64,000 bases of DNA from SCGC-AAA076-P13 sp964276145 (lineage in GTDB: Bacteria; Pseudomonadota; Gammaproteobacteria; Magnimaribacterales; D2472), in contig CAXYDN010000003.1 in the NCBI GenBank assembly GCA_964276145.1, positions 1-64,000 on the forward strand, given 5' to 3'. The position numbers were made by a program, and so were the translations under genes. The notes below the pieces were generated by a model. That model was not told the DNA's origin, did not search any database, and saw only the letters and a list, made by a program, of their open reading frames with translations. This document shows positions 1 to 8,963 of the stretch, in pieces; the stretch's first letter is position 1, and every line of letters starts with the position of its first letter.

Positions 1-135
1 GTTGAAGGTAATCAGAAGATCTCAGACAGTCTTACATATGGTCAAAGTATTACCGATGCTTGTATAGGCTGGGAAGATACGGTTTCATGCCTTAAAAATC
101 TTAGTGATGCAGTTGAAAAAAGGAGAGGCTCTTAG
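1..135 (+). CDS. aroG: 3-deoxy-7-phosphoheptulonate (DAHP) synthase, C-terminal end (partial)
   Basis: Only the last 44 residues are in the window, read in frame 1 to a TAG at 133-135. The tail contains the GQSITDACIGWEDT stretch, which closely matches the C-terminus of the AroF/G/H family that condenses phosphoenolpyruvate with erythrose 4-phosphate at the start of the shikimate pathway. The upstream part, including the feedback-inhibitor site, is outside the window, so the isozyme (F, G or H) cannot be decided. Its stop lies just upstream of the chosen start of the next gene. aroK and aroB of the same pathway lie near 32-34 kb. Confidence 0.85.
   Translation, partial: VEGNQKISDSLTYGQSITDACIGWEDTVSCLKNLSDAVEKRRGS
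122..128 (+). promoter_or_regulatory. Shine-Dalgarno site that decides the start of the DnaT-like gene
   Basis: GGAGAGG lies inside the end of the DAHP synthase gene, 11 bases before a TTG at 140. The upstream in-frame starts (GTG 104, ATG 107) lie before this site and have no comparable signal. This favours TTG 140 as the start of the downstream gene and suggests translational coupling to aroG. Confidence 0.5.
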
Positions 136-139
136 TCGA

Positions 140-937
140 TTGAAAGATTACGATAAGATCTCATTTTCAAGAGAAGTTGCTGAAACACTTGGGCTAGAGT
201 CTGCGATCATACTTGAGTACTGCAAATCAAAAAAAATAAATTTTTCTAATCATATTAAAGACCTTATAGATCTAGTAAAGAAAGATTTACCTTTTATAGA
301 TCATAAAATTGCTGAAATAAGTATCAATAAATTAGTTAACTATAAACTTATTCCTAAAGCAGATAATAGTAACAAAGCTGCGAATTATAAGATTCAATCT
401 CCACGAATAAATAATGCTTATAAAACTAAAATTGATCCAGAATGGGTTCCATCAGAGGAAGCATTAGAAATATTAAAAATGAGTCAAGTTTCAGATGAAT
501 TTCATAAAAATAAACTTAGGGAATTCAGATTATATTGGCAAGAACGAGGCCAAGAAAGAAATAATTGGAATACATCATTTATTGATTACATTAGAAGAGA
601 ATGGGCTAAGGATCAAAGTTCTAATAAAGGACTTCCTTTTTCAATAAGTTCAGACTGGGTACCAAGTGAAGATGTGTATGATATTCTTGAATTGTCTGAT
701 ATTAAGAAAGAATCAGCAATAAAATATTTAAGAGAGTTTATACTATATTGGAAGGAAAATGGTGCTGCTTTTTCTACATGGAATTCTAAATTTATTGAAC
801 ATGTGAAAAGAAGGCATTTAGGAAATCAAAGTACAGATAATGAAGAAAATAAAAAACATATTGAGCCAGGAAAATATAAAAAAGATTTCTCATCAAGAAA
901 AGGTGACTCCTCTTGGGCATCAGAAATTAAATTCTAA
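140..937 (+). CDS. Primosomal DnaT-like protein with two tandem DnaT domains
   Basis: The N-terminal ~75 residues look like a winged-helix region (FSREVAETLGLESAIILEY). Two copies of the DnaT single-strand-DNA-binding domain follow. Both begin with a WVPSE motif and run through an F-x-LYW-x-E segment and a WN-x-x-F-I segment; their starts are roughly 180 bases apart. In E. coli DnaT acts with PriA and PriB to load DnaB-DnaC at restarted forks and has a single such domain of about 60 residues. The family call rests on these motifs. The TTG start at 140 is chosen because of the strong Shine-Dalgarno site; GTG 104 is the longest alternative. The next gene overlaps its 3' end by 98 bases and looks like a helicase loader, which supports a primosome role. 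Confidence 0.75.
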   Translation: MKDYDKISFSREVAETLGLESAIILEYCKSKKINFSNHIKDLIDLVKKDLPFIDHKIAEISINKLVNYKLIPKADNSNKAANYKIQSPRINNAYKTKIDPEWVPSEEALEILKMSQVSDEFHKNKLREFRLYWQERGQERNNWNTSFIDYIRREWAKDQSSNKGLPFSISSDWVPSEDVYDILELSDIKKESAIKYLREFILYWKENGAAFSTWNSKFIEHVKRRHLGNQSTDNEENKKHIEPGKYKKDFSSRKGDSSWASEIKF

Positions 938-1445
938 TAAAGAAGAATTTATTGAATGTATAGATAGTTTATTTTTAAAGCTTGAGCTTGCGTATCATTA
1001 CCAGTTTTACAAGGTTTTTGGGACTGACGATAGGTTGAATGAAGGTAAAAAACTTTGGGCTACAAGTTTAAAATCTTTTTCAACTGAGACAATTTTGGAA
1101 GGCATAGAAAGTGTTGTTGGCTCACAATCATATTTACCAACTCTAACAGATCTTATAAAAGCTTGTTCAGAAATTAATAATCAAGATGGGTTTCCATCAG
1201 TTGAAGAGGCATACATCGAAGCAAGAAAATCTTTTTCACCTAGAGCTGAGTATCCTTGGAGCCACCCAATTGTCTATTTTGCTGGAAAAAAAATTGGTTG
1301 GAATTTTTTAGATGAAAAAGATAGTAAAGAATTATTTTTTTCTTTTAAAAAAATATTTAACAAATTAAAACTTGAAGCTTTCAATGGTAATGAATTTAAA
1401 ATTGAGACAAACTGCGAATCAACCCTCGCTAACTCCCTTAAATAA
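840..1445 (+). CDS. Lambda-P-like replication protein (putative DnaB helicase loader)
   Basis: The 201-residue product resembles phage lambda replication protein P, which delivers the DnaB helicase to an origin. The diagnostic stretch is L-N-E-x-x-x-x-W near residue 65, then a helix ending SYLPTLTDLIKAC, which lines up with lambda P's FLPSPGQFVAWC. A P-S-V-x-E-A-Y segment and YPWSHPIVYFA follow, as in lambda P (YPWKSNAHYWL). The start overlaps the DnaT-like gene by 98 bases; GTG 903 is an alternative, but the N-terminal MKKIKNILSQENIKKI also resembles lambda P, so ATG 840 is kept. No other phage gene is nearby, so it is probably a resident chromosomal gene. Helicase loading is inferred from the family. 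Confidence 0.7.
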   Translation: MKKIKNILSQENIKKISHQEKVTPLGHQKLNSNKEEFIECIDSLFLKLELAYHYQFYKVFGTDDRLNEGKKLWATSLKSFSTETILEGIESVVGSQSYLPTLTDLIKACSEINNQDGFPSVEEAYIEARKSFSPRAEYPWSHPIVYFAGKKIGWNFLDEKDSKELFFSFKKIFNKLKLEAFNGNEFKIETNCESTLANSLK

Positions 1446-1544
1446 AAAACTTTTTGAAAGTTTGCGAAAAAAGCACAACGTATAAGATAAAACTGAACTT
1501 CTTTGGAGGGGGTTTTGTCTAACCATAAGTGATAAAATGCATAT

Positions 1545-2414
1545 ATGACTAAAAATATAAGAATCTCTTTATACATACTTATTCCAATTTTATTGTGGAT
1601 GATTTCTGGATTATTTGTAAAAGATACTAACAATAATGAAGCTCCGAAAAAAGACCTTTTCACTGTTGGAACAATTTTGACTGAAGCTGTTTCTTATCAG
1701 CCAACAATTAAACTAAAAGCGACATCAAGGTCAGAGGCAAGAGTAGATGTAAGAGCAAAAACTTCAGGAGAGGTTGTAAAAATAGGATCGACTCAAGGAA
1801 AGTTTGTTGAGAAAGATTCGATATTATGCAGTTTAGGAGTAGTGGAGCTAAACAGAACTGAGGTTAAAGCTCCCTTTTCTGGGTTTATAGAACAGATTGT
1901 AAAGCCTGGTAACTTTTTAGAAAGAGGTCAGGTTTGTGCAACTATTATCCAGCTAAACCCTATAATTTTTGTTGCTGAAGTTCCTGAATTTAGTATTAAT
2001 AAAGTTGAAACTGGACAAGATGTAGATATAAGACTTGTTACTGGTGAATTTATAAAAGGTAAGTTAACTTTCGTTTCTAAGAGCGCCTCCCCCTCTACTA
2101 GAACATTTAAAGTGGAATCGCAAATAGGAAATGAAGAGGGTGTGGTTCGCGATGGTATAACTGCTGAAATAACAATTAAAACAAAATTAGTTATGGCTCA
2201 TAAAATTTCGCCATCAATATTAATCTTAAATGATAACGGTAAGCTTGGAATTAGGTCAGTAGAAGACAATTTGGTTAAATTTCATAACGTGACAATTCTT
2301 GAGGATTCTGAGTCAGGCCTTTGGATAACCGATATCCCTAAAAATCTTGAATTAATTGTTCAAGGCCAGGGTTTTGTTGAAGATAATCAAAAAGTCTTAA
2401 CCAATAAACTATGA
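1545..2414 (+). CDS. RND efflux pump periplasmic adaptor (membrane fusion protein)
   Basis: This is a 289-residue adaptor of the HlyD/AcrA type that links an inner-membrane RND pump to an outer-membrane channel. An N-terminal hydrophobic segment (about residues 5-24) anchors or exports it. Two half-motifs of the barrel-sandwich (lipoyl-like) domain follow: SGEVVKIGSTQGKFVEKDS at about 75-93 and APFSGFIEQIVKPGNFLERGQ at about 107-127. Beta-barrel segments come after. There is little room for an alpha-helical hairpin between the two halves, so this is a short-hairpin adaptor. Its stop overlaps the next start (ATGA), so the two are co-translated. The substrate cannot be told from sequence, and no TolC-like gene is nearby. 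Confidence 0.85.
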   Translation: MTKNIRISLYILIPILLWMISGLFVKDTNNNEAPKKDLFTVGTILTEAVSYQPTIKLKATSRSEARVDVRAKTSGEVVKIGSTQGKFVEKDSILCSLGVVELNRTEVKAPFSGFIEQIVKPGNFLERGQVCATIIQLNPIIFVAEVPEFSINKVETGQDVDIRLVTGEFIKGKLTFVSKSASPSTRTFKVESQIGNEEGVVRDGITAEITIKTKLVMAHKISPSILILNDNGKLGIRSVEDNLVKFHNVTILEDSESGLWITDIPKNLELIVQGQGFVEDNQKVLTNKL

Positions 2415-5400
2415 CGCGTATTATAGATTTTGCTTTATCAAAAGCAAAAACAACCCTAATGATTGCCTTCATGATAATTATTGCGGGATCATATGCAAGA
2501 CAAGAAATATCTATTGCTGCATCGCCTAACGTTCAGCTGCCATTTATAAGTGTGTCAGTATACTTAGATGGTGCTTCTCCAAGTGATACATCAAGATTAA
2601 TTGCAAAACCTTTAGAAAATAAACTCATGACAGTTTCTGGAGTAAAAAGTATAAGTTCTAGAAGTACGTTAAGTTTTGCAAGAATCTTTCTTGAGTTTGA
2701 GGTTGGTTATGATATGGATCAAGCTCTTGTGGATATTAAGCAGTCTGTTGAAGAAACAAAATATGACTTGCCTAGAGAGGCAGAGGACCCACAAATATCT
2801 GAATATTCTGAGGCAAGCTTTCCTGTCATGAACATCAGCATTACTGGTAAAGGCTCTCTAAGGCAAAAAGTTTTCTATGCAAAAGAGCTAAAAGATAAGG
2901 TCGAAAGTTTAGAGGAAATCTTAAAAGCAAATCTCTCAGGAGCACCTGAGGAAGTTCTTGAAGGAGTTATTAATAAATCTCGAATGGAGTCTTATGAGGT
3001 AACGCTCAGTGATATTTATTATTCTGTTTCGAATAATAATCTTATTATTCCAGGAGGAACCCAAGATACGGGAAAAGGCAGCTTTAATATTAAGGTGCCT
3101 AGCATTATTGAATCAGCACAAGATGTTTACTCTATTCCAATAAAAGTTACGCAAGATGCAATTGTGACCTTGGGAGATATTGCAGACATTAAGAGAACAT
3201 TTAAAGACTTCACATCATATGCACGAATCAACGGTCAAGATGCCGTAACTCTTGAGGTTCAATTAAGAGTTGGTGCTAATTCTATAGATGCTTCATATGC
3301 TATTAAAGATATTTTAGATGATTATAAAAAATCGCTTCCTGAGAATCTTGAAATTTTAGTTACTCAAGATGATACTCTTTATTCTATCGATATGGTCAAG
3401 GAGCTCAATGGAAATATTATAGCTGCTGTGGTCTTGATTATGGTTCTTGTTATTGCGAGTATGGGTTTTAGAGTATCTATGCTGGTTGGCTTATCAATAC
3501 CTTTTTGTTTTTTATTCACATATCTGATTTTCTTTTCGCTTGGAATGGAGATTAATTTCCTTGTAATGATGGGTTTATTGCTTGGAATGGGAATGTTAAT
3601 TGATGGCGCAATAGTTATAACCGAATATGCTGATAAAAAAATTGGCGAAGGTCTTTCAAGATCTGAGGGTTATAAAATGGCATCAAAGAGAATGTTTTAT
3701 CCTATATTAGCGTCTACTGGAACAACTATGGCTGCATTTATACCGGTAATGTTGTGGCCAGGATTTACCGGTCAGTTTATGAGATATCTTCCAATAACGG
3801 TTTTTACTGTTTTGGTAGGGTCATTAATTTACTCGTTAATAATGATTCCAGTATTAGGTTCATACCTCGGTCAACAAAATTCTGCTCTAAACCAAGATGA
3901 AGGAAGAGAATCTATTTTTAAAAAGTTAACTGAATTTTATGGAAACAGAATTGAAAAATTCGTTAAGAATCCAATTGAAACCTGCTTAGCTGTTTTATCA
4001 ATTTTATTAGTTATCATAATGAGTTATTCCTACTTTGGTAAAGGAACAATTTATTTTGCTTTGGTCGATCCTGTAGAAGCTAATGTAACTATTAAAGCTA
4101 GAGGCAATTATTCAGCTCTTGAAACAAAAGATATCGTTGAAGAAGTTGAAAAAAGATTTCTGCAAATCTCCGGTTTAAGTAGTGTTGGTTTAAGTGCTGG
4201 AAGTGAATGGTGGAATTCAGAGGCTGATAAAATAGGTGGAGGTTTTATAGAAATTGCCCCCGCTTCTGAAAGAAAAAATTCAGGACTAGAAATTATGAAA
4301 TTACTTAACGAATCTGTAAATGATTTGCCAGGTATATTTGTAGAGATTGCACCTGATTTAGGAGGGCCATCTTTTGATAACCCAATAGAACTTAACTTAT
4401 TTGGAGTATCTCAAGATAGTGTGAATGATGCTGCTGATAAAGTTGAATCTCACATGAGAACAAAAATTACTGGTCTTAAGAACATAACTTCATCTAAATC
4501 ATATCCATCGGTAGAGTGGAGTGTTGAAGTAGATAAACAAAAAGCTGCACAATTGGGTGTAAGTGTTGCAGATGTTGGAGCGTTAGTTCAAATGCTTACA
4601 AATGGTTTTAAAGTTGGAGAATACAGACCTGATGATTCAAGAGATGAGGTCGAAATTAGGGCAAGATTCCCTGAGTCAGATAGAACAATCACTGGAATAC
4701 AGAATTTAAATGTGACAACTCTTGAGGGGCTCGTTCCAGTAAGCTCTTTTATCTCTGTTATTCCAAAAGAAAATGTGCAATCAGTCAATAGGAGGAATGG
4801 AAAATTTACTCAACAAGTTGGTGCAGCAACAATAGATGAATCTCAAGTTTCAGAGAAAGTGGAAGAAATTGATAATTGGATGAAATCTACCGATCTTGGA
4901 AATGGTATAACGTATAAATTTGCTGGCATGGCGGAAGAAACTGAAGAAGTTAATAACTTTATGGTGGCGGCTGGCATTATGGCAGTTTTTATTATGCTAC
5001 TAATGTTACTAACTCAATTTAATAGTTTTTATCAGTCTTTTATTATTCTTACATCAGTTACCATCTCATTTGTTGGAGTTCTATTAGGACTTTTAATAAC
5101 CGGCAAACCATTTAGTACAACCATGACAGGCTTATCTATAGTGACGTTGGCTGGAATAGTGGTGAACAACAATATTGTTTTAATAGATACATTTAATAAA
5201 TTAAGACTAGAATCACCACATTTAGAACATACCATTCATATTATAAACGCATGCAAGCAAAGACTTAGACCTATCTTATTAACATCATTGACAACTGTGT
5301 TTGGATTAATGCCTCTAGCTATGGGGGTAAGTCTTGATATTATTTCTAGAGATGTGGCCATCGGTAGTCCTATTGTTGATTGGTGGTCAAACCTAGCGGT

Positions 5401-5521
5401 ATCTATTGTTTTTGGTTTGGCCTTTAGCACCTTTATAACCCTAATTCTAACTCCTGCAATACTGTCCTTGCCATATGCATTAAGAAAAGATTTTAAAAAG
5501 TTTTTAAAAACTACTAATTAA
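2411..5521 (+). CDS. RND (AcrB/HAE1-type) efflux transporter
   Basis: The 1036-residue inner-membrane pump has the RND layout: one N-terminal membrane helix, a large periplasmic loop, a helix block (about residues 335-490), a second helix near 525-545, a second periplasmic loop, and a final block from about 855 to 1025. It exports drugs or other small molecules using proton influx. TM4 carries GMLIDGAIVITEYADK with a single Asp where AcrB has two. The TM10 equivalent reads GIVVNNNIVLIDTF, with Asn in the place of AcrB Lys940; this variant occurs in other HAE1-type pumps. It overlaps the adaptor gene by four bases and ends 16 bases before xseB, which appears to be a separate unit. Confidence 0.92.
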   Translation: MTRIIDFALSKAKTTLMIAFMIIIAGSYARQEISIAASPNVQLPFISVSVYLDGASPSDTSRLIAKPLENKLMTVSGVKSISSRSTLSFARIFLEFEVGYDMDQALVDIKQSVEETKYDLPREAEDPQISEYSEASFPVMNISITGKGSLRQKVFYAKELKDKVESLEEILKANLSGAPEEVLEGVINKSRMESYEVTLSDIYYSVSNNNLIIPGGTQDTGKGSFNIKVPSIIESAQDVYSIPIKVTQDAIVTLGDIADIKRTFKDFTSYARINGQDAVTLEVQLRVGANSIDASYAIKDILDDYKKSLPENLEILVTQDDTLYSIDMVKELNGNIIAAVVLIMVLVIASMGFRVSMLVGLSIPFCFLFTYLIFFSLGMEINFLVMMGLLLGMGMLIDGAIVITEYADKKIGEGLSRSEGYKMASKRMFYPILASTGTTMAAFIPVMLWPGFTGQFMRYLPITVFTVLVGSLIYSLIMIPVLGSYLGQQNSALNQDEGRESIFKKLTEFYGNRIEKFVKNPIETCLAVLSILLVIIMSYSYFGKGTIYFALVDPVEANVTIKARGNYSALETKDIVEEVEKRFLQISGLSSVGLSAGSEWWNSEADKIGGGFIEIAPASERKNSGLEIMKLLNESVNDLPGIFVEIAPDLGGPSFDNPIELNLFGVSQDSVNDAADKVESHMRTKITGLKNITSSKSYPSVEWSVEVDKQKAAQLGVSVADVGALVQMLTNGFKVGEYRPDDSRDEVEIRARFPESDRTITGIQNLNVTTLEGLVPVSSFISVIPKENVQSVNRRNGKFTQQVGAATIDESQVSEKVEEIDNWMKSTDLGNGITYKFAGMAEETEEVNNFMVAAGIMAVFIMLLMLLTQFNSFYQSFIILTSVTISFVGVLLGLLITGKPFSTTMTGLSIVTLAGIVVNNNIVLIDTFNKLRLESPHLEHTIHIINACKQRLRPILLTSLTTVFGLMPLAMGVSLDIISRDVAIGSPIVDWWSNLAVSIVFGLAFSTFITLILTPAILSLPYALRKDFKKFLKTTN

Positions 5522-5537
5522 TAAATTACAATAAAGT

Positions 5538-5762
5538 ATGTCTAATTCAAATAAAAAAATTGATTTTGAATCCTCTTTGAAGGAGCTTGAATCGATTGTC
5601 ACAAAACTAGAGGATGAGAATATTAATTTAGAAGATTCAGTTAAATCATTTGAAGCGGGAATCAATCTTGTTAAAGAATGTCAGAAACAACTTGAAAAAG
5701 CAGAGCTTAAAGTAAAAGAGTTGCTTGAAGATGGATCATCACAAGAATTAGATAACTCATAA
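5538..5762 (+). CDS. xseB: Exodeoxyribonuclease VII small subunit
   Basis: This 74-residue protein matches XseB, the small subunit that assembles with XseA into exonuclease VII, which degrades single-stranded DNA from both ends. The family signature FESSLKELESIVTKLEDENI is present at about residues 10-29, followed by the second helix of the hairpin (LEDSVKSFEAGINLVKECQKQLEKAE). The length is normal for the family. It is followed 7 bases later by ispA and then dxs, the usual xseB-ispA-dxs order of gammaproteobacteria. xseA is not in the window. Confidence 0.93.
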   Translation: MSNSNKKIDFESSLKELESIVTKLEDENINLEDSVKSFEAGINLVKECQKQLEKAELKVKELLEDGSSQELDNS

Positions 5763-5769
5763 ATCCACA

Positions 5770-6645
5770 ATGCAGTCTGAATATTTATCACGAGTAAAAA
5801 AACTTGTAATAAATAAAATTAGTATATCTATTGGTACTTCAAACTTAATTGAGGATGCTATGTCATATTCAGCATTGGCTGAAAGTAAAATGGTGAGGGC
5901 CGGCTTAGTTTTTGCATCTTCTGAAACTAATAATAATCTTCATAAAGATAGTGTAACTACACTTGCTGCTGCTGTTGAGCTTATGCATACATATTCATTA
6001 ATTCATGATGATCTTCCATGTATGGATAATGATGATCTCAGAAGAAATCAACCATCTAGTCATATTAAATATGGAGAAGCTAATGCTGTTCTTGCTGGAG
6101 ATGCTCTTCAAGCACTTGCATATGAAATTATTAGTGAGGACCTTCACCTCGATGCTGATGAAAAAGTTCATAGCATTAAAATTTTATCTAAAGCATGTGG
6201 TAAAAATGGAATGGTTTATGGTCAATATTTAGATATCAAAAATGAAAATAATAAAGATATTGATCAGAATATGCTTGATGAAATTCATAATCTTAAAACT
6301 GGGAAATTAATTGAATGTTCTATTATGCTTGGTCAGATTGGTGGGTCTGCAAAAAAAGATTTAATCAATGTATTAGATAGTTTTAGCAAACAAATTGGTC
6401 TAGCATTTCAAATCACTGATGATATTTTAGATGTTACTCAGCCAGAAGATGTTTTAGGAAAAAATAAAAACTCTGATATTAAAAATAATAAAATTACATA
6501 CATTGATGTTCTAGGATTAGATGCTGCAAAAGCTAAAGCTAAAGAGTTAACAGAATTAGCACTTAAAACCATAAACGCATGTGATATTTCTGGAAAAGAT
6601 AAATTAATGGATTTAGCTAAATACTTAATTAGTAGGCAGAATTAA
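5770..6645 (+). CDS. ispA: Geranyl/farnesyl diphosphate synthase
   Basis: This short-chain trans-prenyl diphosphate synthase condenses dimethylallyl or geranyl diphosphate with isopentenyl diphosphate to make farnesyl diphosphate in the cytosol. The first aspartate-rich motif DDLPCMD is at residues 80-86, with the two-residue insertion typical of bacterial FPP synthases. The second motif DDILD is at 217-221, preceded by GLAFQIT. Its 291 residues are close to E. coli IspA. It sits between xseB and dxs, and its TAA overlaps the dxs ATG by one base, so the isoprenoid precursor enzyme Dxs is co-translated with it. Confidence 0.92.
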   Translation: MQSEYLSRVKKLVINKISISIGTSNLIEDAMSYSALAESKMVRAGLVFASSETNNNLHKDSVTTLAAAVELMHTYSLIHDDLPCMDNDDLRRNQPSSHIKYGEANAVLAGDALQALAYEIISEDLHLDADEKVHSIKILSKACGKNGMVYGQYLDIKNENNKDIDQNMLDEIHNLKTGKLIECSIMLGQIGGSAKKDLINVLDSFSKQIGLAFQITDDILDVTQPEDVLGKNKNSDIKNNKITYIDVLGLDAAKAKAKELTELALKTINACDISGKDKLMDLAKYLISRQN

Positions 6646-8516
6646 TGAAAATTTTTAAGAAAATTCCACAAGAAGAGCCGTTAACTCCTATTTTAGATAG
6701 AGTTAGCTACCCTGCTGATATCAGATCTTTTTCAGTATCCGAATTAGAAACTCTTTCAAACGAGTTGAGGGAATTTTTATTATACTCTGTAGGCCAAAGT
6801 GGCGGTCATCTTGGGGGTGGCTTGGGTGTTGTCGAGCTTACGGTAGCCCTTCATTATTTATTTAATACTCCTTATGACAATTTGGTCTGGGATGTTGGCC
6901 ATCAGGCCTATCCTCATAAAATTCTTACTGGAAGAAAAGACCAAATTCAATCTATAAGGCAAAAAGATGGCCTTGCTCCATTCCCAGCAATTCATGAAAG
7001 TGAGTATGATGCATTTGGAGTTGGGCATTCTAGCACCTCTATAAGTGCAATATTAGGGATGGCAATGGCATCGAAAGAAAATATGCCAGATAAAAAACAT
7101 ATTGCCGTTATCGGAGATGGCGCAATGACTGCTGGTATGGCCTTTGAGGCATTAAGTCATGGAGGCCATCTTAAGCCTAACGTACTTGTGATTCTTAATG
7201 ATAATGACATGTCTATTTCAGAAAATATTGGCGGTCTTTCCAACTATTTTTCCAGAATATGGGCCTCTAAAACCTACAAAGGAATTAAAAAAAGTGGAGC
7301 AAGCGTCTTAAAACCTCTTCCTCAGGCATATCACCTAGCAAGAAAAGTTGAAACTCAGATGAAGGCTATGGTTGCTCCTGGTTCAATTTTTGAAGAATTG
7401 GGGTTTAACTATATTGGTCCAATTGATGGCCATAATATAAAAGAATTATTGGATGTGATTGGAAATTTAAAAGACTTTGACGGCCCTCAATTCTTACATG
7501 TAATTACAAAAAAGGGTGCTGGATTAGATCCTGCTGAAGCAGATAGAATTGGATTTCATGCCATTGGTAAAATTAAAAGTATTACATCTGATGTACTTCC
7601 AAAACCTAAATATCAAGATATTTTTAGCGACTGGATTGTTGATATGGCAAAAAATGATAAGGATTTAGTTGCTATAACACCAGCTATGAGAGAAGGCTCA
7701 GGCCTTGTAGAATTTAGTAAAAAATATCCTGAAAGATATTTTGATGTGGCAATTGCAGAACAACACTCTGTAACTTTTGCAGCTGGCCTAGCAAAAGAAA
7801 ATAAGAAACCAGTTGTTGCTATATATTCTACATTCTTACAAAGAGCATACGATCAACTTATTCATGATGTTGCTGTTCAAAACCTTGATGTAACTTTTGC
7901 TTTAGATAGAGCTGGTTTAGTCGGCGAAGATGGTCCTACACATTCTGGAAACTATGATATTGCCTATTTGAGATGTATTCCAAACGTAATCTTAATGACA
8001 CCTTCAAGTGAAAATGAGACCAGGTTATTACTTTCAACTGCATACAATCATAAAGGACCAGCTGCTGTTAGATACCCAAGAGGTACTGGACCAAATTCAT
8101 CTATTGATCCTACTTTAGAGTCTTTAGAAATTGGTAAAGCTCGACTTGTAAGAGAAGGTAACTCAAGTATTGTTTTCCTTAATTTTGGTGCTCTGCTAGA
8201 TCAAGCAGAAATAGTTTCAAAGGAAATGGATATGACTTTAATTGATATGCGATTTGTTAAACCTTTAGATGAAGAATTACTTTGCAAATACCTAAATAAT
8301 GCTTCAATGTTTTTATCTCTTGAAGATGGCTCAATATCAGGTGGAGCAGGAAGCGCAGTTCAAGAATTTTGTGGAAGAAATAATATAATTATCAAATCTA
8401 TGTTATTTGGTATACCTGATGAATTTATTGATCATGCTTCAAGAGAAGAAATGTTAGACCAGGCTGGGCTTAACGCTAAAAAAATCCTAAATAAATTAAA
8501 AACATTGCAGGAATAA
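6645..8516 (+). CDS. dxs: 1-deoxy-D-xylulose-5-phosphate synthase
   Basis: Dxs is the thiamine-diphosphate-dependent enzyme that joins pyruvate and glyceraldehyde 3-phosphate in the first step of the MEP isoprenoid pathway. The 623-residue protein shows GGHLGGGLGVVELTVALHY near the N-terminus, the GHQAYPHKILTGR segment, the ThDP-binding GDGAMTAGMAFEAL motif at about 157-170, and the pyrimidine-domain AEQHSVTFAAGLA. The length matches the family (about 620). It follows ispA directly with a one-base overlap. Its 3' end overlaps the convergent pgpA gene by 41 bases, so the two transcripts must overlap. Confidence 0.95.
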   Translation: MKIFKKIPQEEPLTPILDRVSYPADIRSFSVSELETLSNELREFLLYSVGQSGGHLGGGLGVVELTVALHYLFNTPYDNLVWDVGHQAYPHKILTGRKDQIQSIRQKDGLAPFPAIHESEYDAFGVGHSSTSISAILGMAMASKENMPDKKHIAVIGDGAMTAGMAFEALSHGGHLKPNVLVILNDNDMSISENIGGLSNYFSRIWASKTYKGIKKSGASVLKPLPQAYHLARKVETQMKAMVAPGSIFEELGFNYIGPIDGHNIKELLDVIGNLKDFDGPQFLHVITKKGAGLDPAEADRIGFHAIGKIKSITSDVLPKPKYQDIFSDWIVDMAKNDKDLVAITPAMREGSGLVEFSKKYPERYFDVAIAEQHSVTFAAGLAKENKKPVVAIYSTFLQRAYDQLIHDVAVQNLDVTFALDRAGLVGEDGPTHSGNYDIAYLRCIPNVILMTPSSENETRLLLSTAYNHKGPAAVRYPRGTGPNSSIDPTLESLEIGKARLVREGNSSIVFLNFGALLDQAEIVSKEMDMTLIDMRFVKPLDEELLCKYLNNASMFLSLEDGSISGGAGSAVQEFCGRNNIIIKSMLFGIPDEFIDHASREEMLDQAGLNAKKILNKLKTLQE

Positions 8517-8961
8517 TTGCTAAGACCCCTGCTATAAGATCATCTAAAACAATTCCAAATCCATTTTTAAAGTTTTTATCAAAATATGAAATTGGAAAAG
8601 GTTTCCATATATCAAATATTCTAAAAAATATAAATGCTAACACTGCATAGGTAGTTCTAGATGATTGGGTAGTCATATAAAGTGCTGGTAATAATGCTAC
8701 CCACATGCCAGCCAACTCATCAATTACTATTGAACTATGATCTTTTTCAATTAAGTCTGCGGATGCTTTTTCACATATCCATACAGAAAATAAAATGATT
8801 AAAAAAACAACTGCATGCATATCAATATAGTGGGAAAGAAATATGAATAATAAAAAAGAAAATAGAGATCCCCAAGTTCCAGGAGCAAAAGGAATCTTTC
8901 CAACTCCACCCAGGGTTGCTATGAAATGTATTGGGTTTTTTAAATTTGGAAAATTATTCAT
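8476..8961 (-). CDS. pgpA: Phosphatidylglycerophosphatase A
   Basis: PgpA removes the phosphate from phosphatidylglycerol phosphate at the inner membrane in phospholipid synthesis. The 161-residue protein starts with the family hallmark PIHFIATLGGVGKIPFAPGTWGSL. A conserved IDELAGMWVAL segment follows, then FFRIFDIWKPFPI and GIVLDDLIAGVLA near the end. Three or four membrane helices are visible. It is directly downstream of thiL (2-base gap), matching the thiL-pgpA pair of gammaproteobacteria, although here the pair is separated from nusB and faces dxs. Confidence 0.92.
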   Translation of the reverse strand: MNNFPNLKNPIHFIATLGGVGKIPFAPGTWGSLFSFLLFIFLSHYIDMHAVVFLIILFSVWICEKASADLIEKDHSSIVIDELAGMWVALLPALYMTTQSSRTTYAVLAFIFFRIFDIWKPFPISYFDKNFKNGFGIVLDDLIAGVLAIIPAMFLIYLGFF

Positions 8962-8963
8962 TA

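Noticed and set aside
1274..1663. 129-codon ORF on the minus strand
   Set aside because: It lies across the end of the lambda-P-like gene and the start of the efflux adaptor, has no recognisable motif and would disrupt both well-supported genes.
2411..5521. Altered proton-relay residues (single Asp in TM4, Asn in place of Lys in TM10) as a sign of a dead pump
   Set aside because: The GIVVNN-type TM10 sequence is found in many HAE1-type pumps, so this is a common variant rather than an inactive pump.
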